Of a stretch of DNA of 64,000 bases, positions 52,384-61,092 are shown in pieces. Made by a program: the position numbers and the translations under genes. Numbering within the stretch: the first letter of the stretch is position 1; each line of letters begins with the position of its first letter. The notes beneath the pieces are model-generated. The model did no database searches. It saw only the letters and a list, made by a program, of their open reading frames with translations, and was not told the DNA's origin. Source of the stretch: Kistimonas sp964291485. Its GTDB lineage: Bacteria > Pseudomonadota > Gammaproteobacteria > Pseudomonadales > Endozoicomonadaceae. The stretch spans positions 2,914,001 to 2,978,000 of the forward strand of contig OZ220224.1 in assembly GCA_964291485.2 (NCBI GenBank), read 5' to 3'.

Positions 52384-53235
52384 TTACTTCGGCTCAATCA
52401 ACCATTCTACCCGGCACTGCCCCTGCCCGTTCGGCGTCAAACAATCCTTAAGGCGAGGCAGCAATGTCGACAGGTGCTCATCCAGTTGCCAGGGTGCATT
52501 GACAATCACCATGCCGGAACCGTGCATACCATAGTCTTCTGCCTGCTCTGAAACCGCCAGCTCCGCCACCAGAAGATTGGCAAATGGCACTCGAGACAGC
52601 TGTTCCAGCAACCAGCGACTCCGGTCACGTTTCCGGGAAAGAATGGGATACCAGATCGCAAAAATGCCCACCGGCCATTTCTTCCATGCAGATATCACGG
52701 CATCCAGCGTGTCTTGGTAGTCCTCCTTGATTTCATAAGAAGGATCAATCAGCACCAGACCACGACGCACCGCCAACGGCAGAATCGCAGACAATCCCTC
52801 AAAACCATCACGGTGATGTATTGTGGCTCGCCGGTCACGCCCCATGTTTTTCCGCAGCACGTCAATCTCGCGGTTATGCAACTCCATCAAAACCAACTGA
52901 TCCTGTTCACGCAGCATAGCTTCGGCAATAGCAGGTGAACCTGGGTAGTACTTCAGCGCGCCCTTCGGGTTCAGTTGCCTGATCACTGCACCATAGGATG
53001 ACAGTTCAGGATAATCATCCAACTGCGCAAACAACCGACCAATACCGGTTTCATATTCCGCTGTTTTGCGGGCTTCTTCACTATCCAGCCGGTACAGACC
53101 TGCACCACTGTGACTGTCGACATAAACAAACGGCTTGTCCTTGGCTTTAAGCTTTTCAAGGATCAATGCCTGGGTGGCATGCTTGAGTACATCGGCATGG
53201 TTGCCGGCATGAAAACTGTGACGGTAACTGAGCAA
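52384..53235 (-). CDS. rlmJ: 23S rRNA (adenine-2030 N6)-methyltransferase
   Basis: A 283-residue RlmJ. It begins LLSYRHSFHAGNHADVLKH (first residue initiated as Met), like E. coli MLSYRHSFHAGNHADVLKH, so TTG 53235 is the start, with GGAGAGA just upstream. The SAM site includes VYVDSHSGAGLYRL and the catalytic motif is LIDPSYEIKEDYQ. E. coli has DPPYE there, so one Pro is replaced by Ser. FAIWYPILSRKRDR and SGMVIVNAPWQLDEHL complete the match. The enzyme modifies A2030 of naked 23S rRNA. Single gene, divergent from the HAD phosphatase. Confidence 0.93.
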   Translation of the reverse strand: MLSYRHSFHAGNHADVLKHATQALILEKLKAKDKPFVYVDSHSGAGLYRLDSEEARKTAEYETGIGRLFAQLDDYPELSSYGAVIRQLNPKGALKYYPGSPAIAEAMLREQDQLVLMELHNREIDVLRKNMGRDRRATIHHRDGFEGLSAILPLAVRRGLVLIDPSYEIKEDYQDTLDAVISAWKKWPVGIFAIWYPILSRKRDRSRWLLEQLSRVPFANLLVAELAVSEQAEDYGMHGSGMVIVNAPWQLDEHLSTLLPRLKDCLTPNGQGQCRVEWLIEPK

Positions 53236-53525
53236 AGGCTCTCTCCACGGGGCCAAGGTAAGGCGGAAAAAGGCAGGAGTATAGCGGTAACCCTTCAATC
53301 ATAGACAGACCGGATAACCAGTATGGTTTCCGTTTACGACAAATAGCGTCTTCACACGCTGGCAATCTACGCATTCATGTCCATTACAAAACCTTGCCCC
53401 ATGTCATAACAACCCGTCGGATTCGCCGCATACAATCGGGCTTTCAGCTGGCCAACAACAACATCCAAATCATGCGCCACCCATAAAAACGACACTGGCT
53501 CCCCCAGCCTGACCAAGGAATTTCG

Positions 53526-54341
53526 ATGTACCGTATTGTTGTCACCGACCTGGACGGCACGCTGCTTAACCAGGATCATGCCATTTCCGACACCTCACTC
53601 GCTGTTTTACGCCAACTGAGCGGTGGTATCCGCTTTATCATGGCAACCGGACGCCCCTGGGGTGATGCCCGTTACTTCCGGGACCAGCTTGGCATCCCCA
53701 TGTACCTGGTCAGTTCCAATGGCGCCCGTGTCCACAGTCCGGAGGATGAGGTGTTAGTCAGTCACGACCTTACACCAGATCTGCTGACCGCGCTCTACAC
53801 ATTGTCAGAACAATTTGCTGATAACACCCTGATGAGCGTCAACCAGGAAGATCGCTGGTTTGTCACTCAGGCCTTTCCCGAATTGGCTGAATACCACAGA
53901 GACTCCGGTTTTACCTACCAGGTTAGCGCTGCAGCAGACATGCCTCGCCAAGGTGTCTGCAAAGTGTTCTTTAACGCCAGAAACCGTACAAATCTGCTCC
54001 CCCTGGAAGCTATCATCGAAGAGCAGCTGGGTGAGCAGGTCAGTATTACCTGGTCATCACCGGAATGTCTGGAAATCATGACCGCCGGTGTCAACAAAGG
54101 ACAGGCGCTGGCTGAACTTCTGCCACGCCTGCATGCAAAACCGGCTGACATCATGGCCTTTGGTGATGGCCTCAATGATCTGGAGATGCTCACCATGGTC
54201 GGCCGCGGTGTGTGCATGGAAAACGCCGATCCTCTGCTGAAAGCCAGACTCCCCGGTTTCGACACAACCCTGTCGAACAATGAACACGGCGTTGCCCGCT
54301 ACCTGAGTGATTACTACCTTGGCGAGCGTACGACTGCTTGA
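53526..54341 (+). CDS. HAD-superfamily phosphatase, Cof type
   Basis: A 271-residue Cof-like hydrolase (HAD subfamily IIB). Motif I is VVTDLDGTLLNQD with both catalytic aspartates, motif II is FIMATGRPW, and motifs III-IV are NKGQALAELLPRL and AFGDGLNDLEML. The cap domain lies between residues 85 and 180. Relatives dephosphorylate sugar phosphates, pyridoxal phosphate or FMN; I cannot assign the substrate. Single gene. Confidence 0.92.
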   Translation: MYRIVVTDLDGTLLNQDHAISDTSLAVLRQLSGGIRFIMATGRPWGDARYFRDQLGIPMYLVSSNGARVHSPEDEVLVSHDLTPDLLTALYTLSEQFADNTLMSVNQEDRWFVTQAFPELAEYHRDSGFTYQVSAAADMPRQGVCKVFFNARNRTNLLPLEAIIEEQLGEQVSITWSSPECLEIMTAGVNKGQALAELLPRLHAKPADIMAFGDGLNDLEMLTMVGRGVCMENADPLLKARLPGFDTTLSNNEHGVARYLSDYYLGERTTA

Positions 54342-54488
54342 TTGCTGGCCGCGGTACCAATGTATCGCGGCGTTAACCTGCGGCTCTACTGCGATCCCAT
54401 GAATTCAATGCAAAGAACTACACTTCATGCCTAGCTAACCAGTGCATTTGGTCTATGCTGCCTTGCTCTATCAATAAGGAGGCATTCC

Positions 54489-55931
54489 GTGTCAGCCAAG
54501 CATTGCTCGCTCATACTCGTCTGTCTGTACTGCTTGCTGTTTATCCCCCTCGGGAGTATGGCTGAAGAGCTACCGCTGAAAAACAGCGAACACCAGCAAC
54601 GAAACGCCCGACTCCAGCCCTACCTTGGAACCCACAGAACCTATCCAAGCCCCCGCGCGATACCTACAGAACCGGCCGGGTGTCAGCTATTACACATCAA
54701 CCACCTGGGGCGTCATGGCTCCCGTTACCCTATTGAGCTGGATGATGTGCTGGCTCTGGTCAGTGAATATGAAACACTGGTGGGAACCCGACCATTAACC
54801 AAAGCCGGTAGCCAGCTACGTGTCGAAATCCATCGCATGGCCGACTGGTTGCGCAACAATCCTGCACGGATTGCCCAATTGACCGACAAAGGCATCAATG
54901 AAGAGCTGGCCCTGGGACAACGAGCCGCACGAATGCTCCGACCTGAAACCCGCAACAGTCAACAACTCAGCATTGCAACAGGCACCAGCCAAACGGACAG
55001 GACACAACACAGTCTGAAAATGTTCCAGGAAGGGCTGAGCCGGGAACTGGGTGAAAACATGCACGTCATCGTCCGCCCGGTGATGCCGGACAAGAAAATG
55101 GCCGAACTACTGACCCCGTTTTTCCATTGTCCGCGCCTGGACCGAGCACTTAAGCCCCTGGCAAAATCTGCTACTGCCGAATATATCGCCAACCTCAGCC
55201 ATTCACACCCGGAGATTACCACCCGGTTCGCCGATCAGCTGATACCTGGTCTGTCGGACGCTAAAGCCATCCGCCTGGCGATCAATCTTTTTCAGCTGTG
55301 CCGAATCGAAAATCCGCTGGACCGGTCCTTCGGTATCTGTGATACCTTCACCGACTGGACAACAGACGACAGCTGGCTGAGCCTTGTGCAGTGGCTTGGC
55401 GATACTGCTAACCATATTTACTATTACAACATGGGACCGGCCATCGTCATGGATGATATCCAGTCCAGCATGGGTATGCCCATCCTGCGGCATTTCCTTG
55501 ATACGACCGACGCTGCCGCACGGGATGAGTCCGATGTCCGGGCCCACTTCCGGTTTGCCCATGACGCCACCCTGTCGCCCCTCCTGCAGAGCATTGGCCT
55601 CATCAAGACACGGGGTGCGGAGGATGAGCGCTACCTCAGCTGGAATACATCCCGTCAATTGCCTATGGGCGCCAATCTCTACTGGCAACTCTATGAATGC
55701 CGTGACGGACTCAAGGTTCGAATGCTGATGAATGAGAAAGTAGAACCCTTCCCCTTCCCGCCCTGCTCAAAACAGGAACTCTGCGACTGGCGGGAAGTAA
55801 AACAGCACTACAAACATGCGGATTATCAGGATCGAATGGAAAAAGCCTGCTCGATTGATGCACACAACGTGCAGCCGCTCTCCTCCTCGACTCAGGAAAT
55901 AGAGCTCTCAGCGTCTGGCAATATCATTTAG
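54489..55931 (+). CDS. Secreted histidine acid phosphatase (phytase/MINPP-like)
   Basis: A 480-residue exported phosphatase. The signal peptide ends near GSMA. The catalytic motif is NHLGRHGSRYP (His76, flanked by Arg75 and Arg79), and the proton-donor motif is RFAHDATLSPLL (HD). Branch-2 histidine phosphatases include phytases, glucose-1-phosphatases and MINPP. The RHGSRYP form and size recall MINPP-like enzymes, but the HD motif is of the AppA/Agp kind, where MINPP has HAE. It should act in the periplasm or outside on phosphomonoesters, possibly inositol phosphates. The GTG start has a strong AAGGAGG six bases upstream. Confidence 0.85.
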   Translation: MSAKHCSLILVCLYCLLFIPLGSMAEELPLKNSEHQQRNARLQPYLGTHRTYPSPRAIPTEPAGCQLLHINHLGRHGSRYPIELDDVLALVSEYETLVGTRPLTKAGSQLRVEIHRMADWLRNNPARIAQLTDKGINEELALGQRAARMLRPETRNSQQLSIATGTSQTDRTQHSLKMFQEGLSRELGENMHVIVRPVMPDKKMAELLTPFFHCPRLDRALKPLAKSATAEYIANLSHSHPEITTRFADQLIPGLSDAKAIRLAINLFQLCRIENPLDRSFGICDTFTDWTTDDSWLSLVQWLGDTANHIYYYNMGPAIVMDDIQSSMGMPILRHFLDTTDAAARDESDVRAHFRFAHDATLSPLLQSIGLIKTRGAEDERYLSWNTSRQLPMGANLYWQLYECRDGLKVRMLMNEKVEPFPFPPCSKQELCDWREVKQHYKHADYQDRMEKACSIDAHNVQPLSSSTQEIELSASGNII

Positions 55932-55986
55932 GGAATGAACACTCTGCAGGGAAATATCTGGAAAGGCAGGACGGAAACGTACCTAT

Positions 55987-56021
55987 AAAAAAAGCGGACA
56001 ACATACATTGTCCGCTTTTTT
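55987..56021. terminator. Bidirectional terminator, phosphatase gene and tRNA-Pro
   Basis: AAAAAGCGGACAA and TTGTCCGCTTTTT form a 13-bp perfect stem around CATACA. There are T runs on both strands, so it serves the + strand phosphatase gene and the minus-strand tRNA. Confidence 0.9.
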
Positions 56022-56026
56022 AAAAC

Positions 56027-56103
56027 TGGTCGGAGCGAGAGGATTCGAACCTCCGACCCCCACAACCCCATTGTGGTGCGCTACCAGGCTGCGCTACGCT
56101 CCG
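56027..56103 (-). tRNA. tRNA-Pro (anticodon GGG)
   Basis: The minus strand gives a 77-nt cloverleaf: acceptor CGGAGCG/CGCTCCG, D arm GCGCAGCCTGGTAGCGC, anticodon stem CCACA/TGTGG with loop ATGGGGT (anticodon GGG), T arm GGAGGTTCGAATCCTC, discriminator A and encoded CCA. Proline is set by the GGG anticodon. Confidence 0.96.
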
Positions 56104-56397
56104 ACGACAACAAAACAGGGCGTAGCCCTTGTCAGCTGCGGGATGCATACTACGTCACCCGTCTCGCTGATGCAAGATAGGGAAATCCCGCAAATCCTCA
56201 ATGCGTAACGCCTCCGCCCAGACTTAAGAATCTACTGAAAACCATTTCCGGTCATTCATGACAAAACGTCTGATGCCTGCTCCGAAAGGATGACGATAAC
56301 AACTTATAGCTTGCTGCTTTCAAGTCCGTGCCAGAAGCGCCGACTTACCCGTAAGACACACTTTTCAGCAGTGCCATACCTGACCGGGAGAACAAAC

Positions 56398-57132
56398 ATG
56401 AAAAAAGTGCTCGCACTGGCATGCAGCTTGGCCATTTCGAACGCAGCCCTTGCCGCAGGGGGCAGCGCATGGGGATATAGCGGTAAGAAAGGCCCGGCCA
56501 ACTGGGCTCAGTTAAGTGCAGACTACAGCGCCTGTGATGGAGAGAACCAATCCCCCATCAATCTCACCGGTTTTATCGAAGCTGACCTGAAACCTATCAA
56601 GTTTTACTACCGTGACGGAGGCAGCAACACCATTGTTAATAATGGCCATACAGTCCAGGTGAACTATCCCAAGGGCAGCCATATCACACTGGACGGCAAA
56701 GTCTTCAGCCTTCTGCAGTTCCACCTCCACGCCCCCAGCGAAAATCACATCAACGGGGAATCCTACCCGATGGAAGTGCATTTCGTGCACGCCGACAGGA
56801 AGGGTAACCTGGCCGTAGTGGCGGTTATGTTCGAGGAAGGCGCCAAAAACAAAGAACTGGCCAAGGCTTGGGCAACCATGCCAGATGACGCCGGTGACAA
56901 ACACAAGATTGCCGGTGGCATTGATGCCGAAGCCCTGATGCCAGAAAGCCGTGAGTACTATCGGTTTAACGGCTCACTGACCACCCCGCCCTGCAGCGAA
57001 GGGGTTCGCTGGCTGGTCATGAAAGAGGCTATCACTGCGTCCGAGCAACAGATTGAAGCGTTCCAAGATGTTCTTCATCACCCGAACAACCGGCCACTGC
57101 AGTCAGTTAACGCACGCCCTGTTCTTCAATAA
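56398..57132 (+). CDS. Periplasmic alpha-carbonic anhydrase
   Basis: A 244-residue alpha-class carbonic anhydrase that interconverts CO2 and bicarbonate. The signal peptide MKKVLALACSLAISNAALA is cleaved before AGGSAWGYSG. The family marks are GENQSPINLTG, the zinc histidines in LLQFHLHAPSEN and MEVHFVHAD, and SLTTPPCSEGVRWLVM near the substrate pocket. Cys53-type and C-terminal-region cysteines (YSACDG, PPCSEG) can form the conserved disulfide. Start ATG 56398 follows GGGAG; the open frame before it has no signal peptide logic. A strong terminator follows. Confidence 0.96.
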   Translation: MKKVLALACSLAISNAALAAGGSAWGYSGKKGPANWAQLSADYSACDGENQSPINLTGFIEADLKPIKFYYRDGGSNTIVNNGHTVQVNYPKGSHITLDGKVFSLLQFHLHAPSENHINGESYPMEVHFVHADRKGNLAVVAVMFEEGAKNKELAKAWATMPDDAGDKHKIAGGIDAEALMPESREYYRFNGSLTTPPCSEGVRWLVMKEAITASEQQIEAFQDVLHHPNNRPLQSVNARPVLQ

Positions 57133-57153
57133 GCGTGCCCACCGACAGGATAT

Positions 57154-57181
57154 AAAAAAACCGGCCTGTGCCGGTTTTTTT
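57154..57181 (+). terminator. Terminator of the carbonic anhydrase gene
   Basis: AAAAAACCGGC-CTGT-GCCGGTTTTTTT: a perfect stem with a T run, about 20 bases after the stop. The A run upstream lets it work for the convergent WD40 gene as well. Confidence 0.92.
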
Positions 57182-57263
57182 ATATCCAAACAGCCTCGCC
57201 TCTGAATAATAAATGAGTGAGAAGTTTTCCTTAGTTATATTTACGTCAGCAAAAATTCCATCA

Positions 57264-58682
57264 TCATCCGCTATCGCTCGTTTCAAACCCCGCCAATTGC
57301 CATAGTCGAACAATCCCATCAGAGACACTGGCAACAGTTTGGCCGTCAGAGAGAAGCTCCAGAGAATAGCGTTGCGACCTAGGGGCTTCTTCATGTGTCA
57401 GTGATGAGGCCTGAGAAAGTTGTTGCTGGCTACGTTCTCCCTGCAGGTCATTTGATGACATCAGACGGCAGTATTGCTCCCATCTACCGTTACTGTATCG
57501 CGAACAGTACATGTTGCTTTTTGCGTCAATAGACCAGAAATGGTTAGCCGTTACCTGAAGTGACTGAACAATCGACGTTTCATGACTACGGAAAGTTTCC
57601 CCCTGTCTCCATTCCCCCTCAAACAAACGCCAGATAATAACGTCACCTCTCTTCCCGAAAGAGGCGAAAGACTCCCCCTCCAGAGACAGTACTTTAGCCC
57701 GCCCCAGAGCAGTGGGATGACCAACAATCTGTAAGACAGACCATGCATATTTCCCCACGTCATCAGTAACCTGTGCTCGTCTGCAAATCAGAATAGAACC
57801 ATTGGGATAACAAACCACAGCAACCCCTCTCGAATGGGAAGAGGCTGTTAACGGGCAATTGCCTGAATTTGAGGAGAGAATGTTGTCTGGTACAACACAT
57901 TTAGAAAAGGCAACCATATCCCCCACTCGCTGCCAGAATTTCACGTATCCTTGAGACTGATGAGAGGAAATAAAACCTTGTTCATCTTCATCAAGGACGG
58001 CAAGCAATTGTTCATGTTGACCTGAAGATACCAACTCGTTTGCGCGAATAGATCCATTCTCGTGTTTAATAAAGAGGATGCCCCCTGTCACAGTCATAGC
58101 AACAAATCGGTCATCGGATAATTTTTCCAGCACGCCCACGCTCGTTGCTGCCTGACACCGCAGCCTATTCCACACACCATCCGAGCAAAACCATAATATG
58201 CAATACGAATCCTCTGAGCTGGTTATCATACTGTCACGTTTAATACTAACCAGACTGGTAATCCGACCGTTGTGTCCTGCCAGCTCCTTGAGGCATGCCC
58301 ATTTCTTACGGCCCACCTTGTACTGCCATAGCCGCAGAATATGGTCATCAGATGCAGTAACCAGGCAATTCACATCCAGTTGGGTTAGATGAGAAATTTT
58401 TGGTTCTCTGGGTTCTCGCTCAACCTGCCTGGGTACCTGAATCACTTGTTGACATGAGGGTGACACCCTATTTATTCGATGTTCAAACAGTAATGAACGA
58501 AGATTTTCACGGCATTGATTAGCAGGATCGCCAGAGTAATTCCTTAAAACCAGTCCAGGTATTATGGTTCCAGCATGTAGCCTCAACCCTCGCCCTGAAG
58601 ACGTTCTACTCTCTTGAGCTTTATAATCGCTTGCCGTAACGCTTCCTGACAGCCCAGCACTTTCACGATTAGCCGGTTCCAT
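57264..58682 (-). CDS. WD40-repeat protein, paralogue 1
   Basis: 472 residues. Residues 1-100 are a non-repeat leader with IIPGLVLRNYSGDPANQCREN (40-60), which has a counterpart in the upstream paralogue. About eight degenerate WD40 blades follow, for example VNCLVTASDDHILRLWQY, DSMITSSEDSYCILWF, SFASFGKRGDVIIWRL and TVASVSDGIVRLWQL, enough for a closed propeller. No Sec signal, transmembrane segment or enzymatic domain. WD40 propellers are protein-interaction scaffolds common in eukaryotes. This irregular type without strict GH...WD spacing, in a tandem pair, suggests a host-directed protein. That role is inferred. Confidence 0.82.
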   Translation of the reverse strand: MEPANRESAGLSGSVTASDYKAQESRTSSGRGLRLHAGTIIPGLVLRNYSGDPANQCRENLRSLLFEHRINRVSPSCQQVIQVPRQVEREPREPKISHLTQLDVNCLVTASDDHILRLWQYKVGRKKWACLKELAGHNGRITSLVSIKRDSMITSSEDSYCILWFCSDGVWNRLRCQAATSVGVLEKLSDDRFVAMTVTGGILFIKHENGSIRANELVSSGQHEQLLAVLDEDEQGFISSHQSQGYVKFWQRVGDMVAFSKCVVPDNILSSNSGNCPLTASSHSRGVAVVCYPNGSILICRRAQVTDDVGKYAWSVLQIVGHPTALGRAKVLSLEGESFASFGKRGDVIIWRLFEGEWRQGETFRSHETSIVQSLQVTANHFWSIDAKSNMYCSRYSNGRWEQYCRLMSSNDLQGERSQQQLSQASSLTHEEAPRSQRYSLELLSDGQTVASVSDGIVRLWQLAGFETSDSG

Positions 58683-58847
58683 TGCAATATCGCCATGTCA
58701 ATTGCCTTATCCAATGAAGACAAAAGGGGGAATTGAATGGTTCCCCTGCATTGATAAAAATGTCACTTTGATAGCCAGAAAAACACGCGTGATGTTCTAC
58801 TCTCAGAGTTTTTGATTGCCACTTTATACCTTTATTTAATCACCGCC

Positions 58848-60197
58848 CTAAGCCGTAGCATCTTCATTATTATCAGCCGAAAGCCTGTAGAGAGGCCATA
58901 TTCTAATCAGGCAATCCTCGGAAAACGTCGCAATCTCATCAGAGAATCCAATGATTCTCATGCCACCGGTTCTGGCAAATTCGTCAGAATAATCACGCCT
59001 GCGGAAGGTCATCTTTCGTTCATGATGCCATTGACTGCCAACTTTGTACCAGCAATGAATAACACCACTGTTATCCAGAGACCAGAAGTGCTCAGGAAAA
59101 ATTTTCAGGCATTCCGCAACCGGGTACCTATGCTTATCAAGCCGCTGACAAGGCTCCCAAACGCCTTGTTGTAAACGCCAAAAGATAATGCTGGCGTCAT
59201 CACTATAACTGGCAAAATACGCATCAGAGATAGGCATAATGCCTTTAACGATCTCCTCCTCATCGCCATGTTCTAGAATTTGCATGACACGCCATGCAAC
59301 CCGCTCCTGACGCTCGACACACTGATGGCGCCACCAGATCACAATGTGGCCAAGGGTATAACAAGCCGCAACAAGTCCTTCACATAACGGCACAGATTTT
59401 ACCGGGTAGTTATTCCCATCGTTGCGAATGGATGCCGGACAAGCGTAGTCAAGGCAATACCAACCATTTCTCCGGCGTTGCCAGTAACCAAAGAAACCAT
59501 TCATCGTGCACAGGACAAACGATTCAGCATCCAGTTTGTCCAAATGTAAAATTGCGTCATGGTAGTGGTCATACCAATACTGACGGCAGCTCATGTCATT
59601 AATATGAAAATTACCGATTGCCCCTACATTCGTTGTAATAATAAAGTTTTCGGGCGTCAGCACTAACACATCACTGCAGATCAATCCTGTCGGAATAATT
59701 TTCCAGGCATGCCAGGCCCCATCAAATTCATGCCAGATGATCACGTCAGCGTCATGTGAGCATGAAACAAAACGGTAAGGCGATAATGCCGACAGCCCGC
59801 TCACACAATCATAATGCAAGGTCAACGTTTGTACGCCTTTCCAGCTCCCTGCCTGATTGCACCAAACGCGTAAAGTGCCATCATCCGATGCTGACACCAG
59901 AGTCTTGCCATTAAGCTGCAGTAAGTGATTCACACTATCGATATGCCCTACCAGCAATTGAGGACGCGCTGTACGAATAGTTCGCCGGTATAGATCAACC
60001 TGATAGTCATAGCAAAATCGTCGCGATGCTGGTGAATCACCGCAATATTCGCGGTGATTCAAAAAAACCAATACACCGGGTAACACGCTGAAACGCAGAA
60101 ATGCCCTGCCATAACAGGGGACTTTATGCTTTCGTGGTGATACCTGACGCCCAGTATCTATTGAATGATAAGCGACTGACTGTTCTTTTCGTTCCAT
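58848..60197 (-). CDS. WD40-repeat protein, paralogue 2
   Basis: 449 residues, same build as the next gene downstream. The leader has VLPGVLVFLNHREYCGDSPAS (38-58), aligning with the IIPGLVL-x-NY-x-GDPA segment of paralogue 1. Eight blades follow, such as KTLVSASDDGTLRVWCN, YRFVSCSHDADVIIWHEF, AYFASYSDDASIIFWRL and EIATFSEDCLIRIWPL. Order of blades and the FP-x-HFWSLD segment correspond between the two proteins, so this is a tandem duplication with strong divergence. No signal peptide. 165 bases separate the two genes. Confidence 0.82.
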   Translation of the reverse strand: MERKEQSVAYHSIDTGRQVSPRKHKVPCYGRAFLRFSVLPGVLVFLNHREYCGDSPASRRFCYDYQVDLYRRTIRTARPQLLVGHIDSVNHLLQLNGKTLVSASDDGTLRVWCNQAGSWKGVQTLTLHYDCVSGLSALSPYRFVSCSHDADVIIWHEFDGAWHAWKIIPTGLICSDVLVLTPENFIITTNVGAIGNFHINDMSCRQYWYDHYHDAILHLDKLDAESFVLCTMNGFFGYWQRRRNGWYCLDYACPASIRNDGNNYPVKSVPLCEGLVAACYTLGHIVIWWRHQCVERQERVAWRVMQILEHGDEEEIVKGIMPISDAYFASYSDDASIIFWRLQQGVWEPCQRLDKHRYPVAECLKIFPEHFWSLDNSGVIHCWYKVGSQWHHERKMTFRRRDYSDEFARTGGMRIIGFSDEIATFSEDCLIRIWPLYRLSADNNEDATA

Positions 60198-60341
60198 AAC
60201 GAGTATTGCACTCCATAAACAACTCCATAAACAAATACTAGGTAAGACGAAAAAAAAACAATCAAGTTCATCAGATCACTGACAATCGGATTAGATATAG
60301 CTGCGAACGGGCAAACATTACGCCGCGTTGATCAGGCAAGC

Positions 60342-61037
60342 TCACATTGCAACCGCCAGATTCACCGCACACGCAGCATGAATAGCAGTGGTGTCATACA
60401 GTGGTATAGAAGTATGCTGTGATTGCACCAACAAACCAATCTCTGTACACCCAAGGATAACAGCTTCAGCACCCCGCTCTGCCAGTTGGTCAATAATCGC
60501 CAGATATTGCTGTCGGGATTTGTCGGTTACCCGTCCCATGCAAAGCTCGGAATAAATAATGTTGTGAACAATAGCCTGTTCCTGTTCATCCGGCACCAGC
60601 ACATCAATACCGTATCGGTTTATGAGTCTACCTTTGTAAAAATCCTGCGCCATGGTGAACTGTGTGCCGAGCAGCCCGACTTTACTAACACGGTCGTTAA
60701 CCAGCTGCTCAGCGGTGGCATCAGCAATATGCACCAATGGAATGGAGATGGCCGCCTCAATAGCCGGGGCTACCTTGTGCATGGTGTTAGTGCATAAAAG
60801 CAGGAAATCCGCCCCACCCGCTTCCACCGATTTGGCTGCACGGGCAAGAATAACGCCAGCATCATCCCAACGCCCCTGTTGCTGGAGAGTTTCGATGTCA
60901 TCAAAATCTACACTGTAAAGGCACAGCTTTGCCGAGTGCAATCCGCCCAGCGCCTGCCGGATACCCTCGTTAATTACGCGATAATAACTGGCGGTGGATT
61001 CCCAACTCATACCACCGAGAAGCCCTATGGTTTTCAT
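60342..61037 (-). CDS. Aspartate/glutamate racemase family protein
   Basis: A 231-residue cofactor-independent racemase of the RacD/YgeA type. It begins MKTIGLLGGMSWESTASYY. The catalytic cysteines are in FLLLCTNTMHKVA and VILGCTEIGLLV. It probably interconverts L- and D-aspartate or -glutamate, or a related amino acid, for peptidoglycan or signalling. Start at ATG 61037 has AAGGA six bases upstream; ATG 61040 and GTG 61052 are alternatives. Confidence 0.92.
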   Translation of the reverse strand: MKTIGLLGGMSWESTASYYRVINEGIRQALGGLHSAKLCLYSVDFDDIETLQQQGRWDDAGVILARAAKSVEAGGADFLLLCTNTMHKVAPAIEAAISIPLVHIADATAEQLVNDRVSKVGLLGTQFTMAQDFYKGRLINRYGIDVLVPDEQEQAIVHNIIYSELCMGRVTDKSRQQYLAIIDQLAERGAEAVILGCTEIGLLVQSQHTSIPLYDTTAIHAACAVNLAVAM

Positions 61038-61092
61038 CATCTTTCCTTCCACGCTTAATTGTTATTAATCGATTACAGCCGCTGAGTCACAA

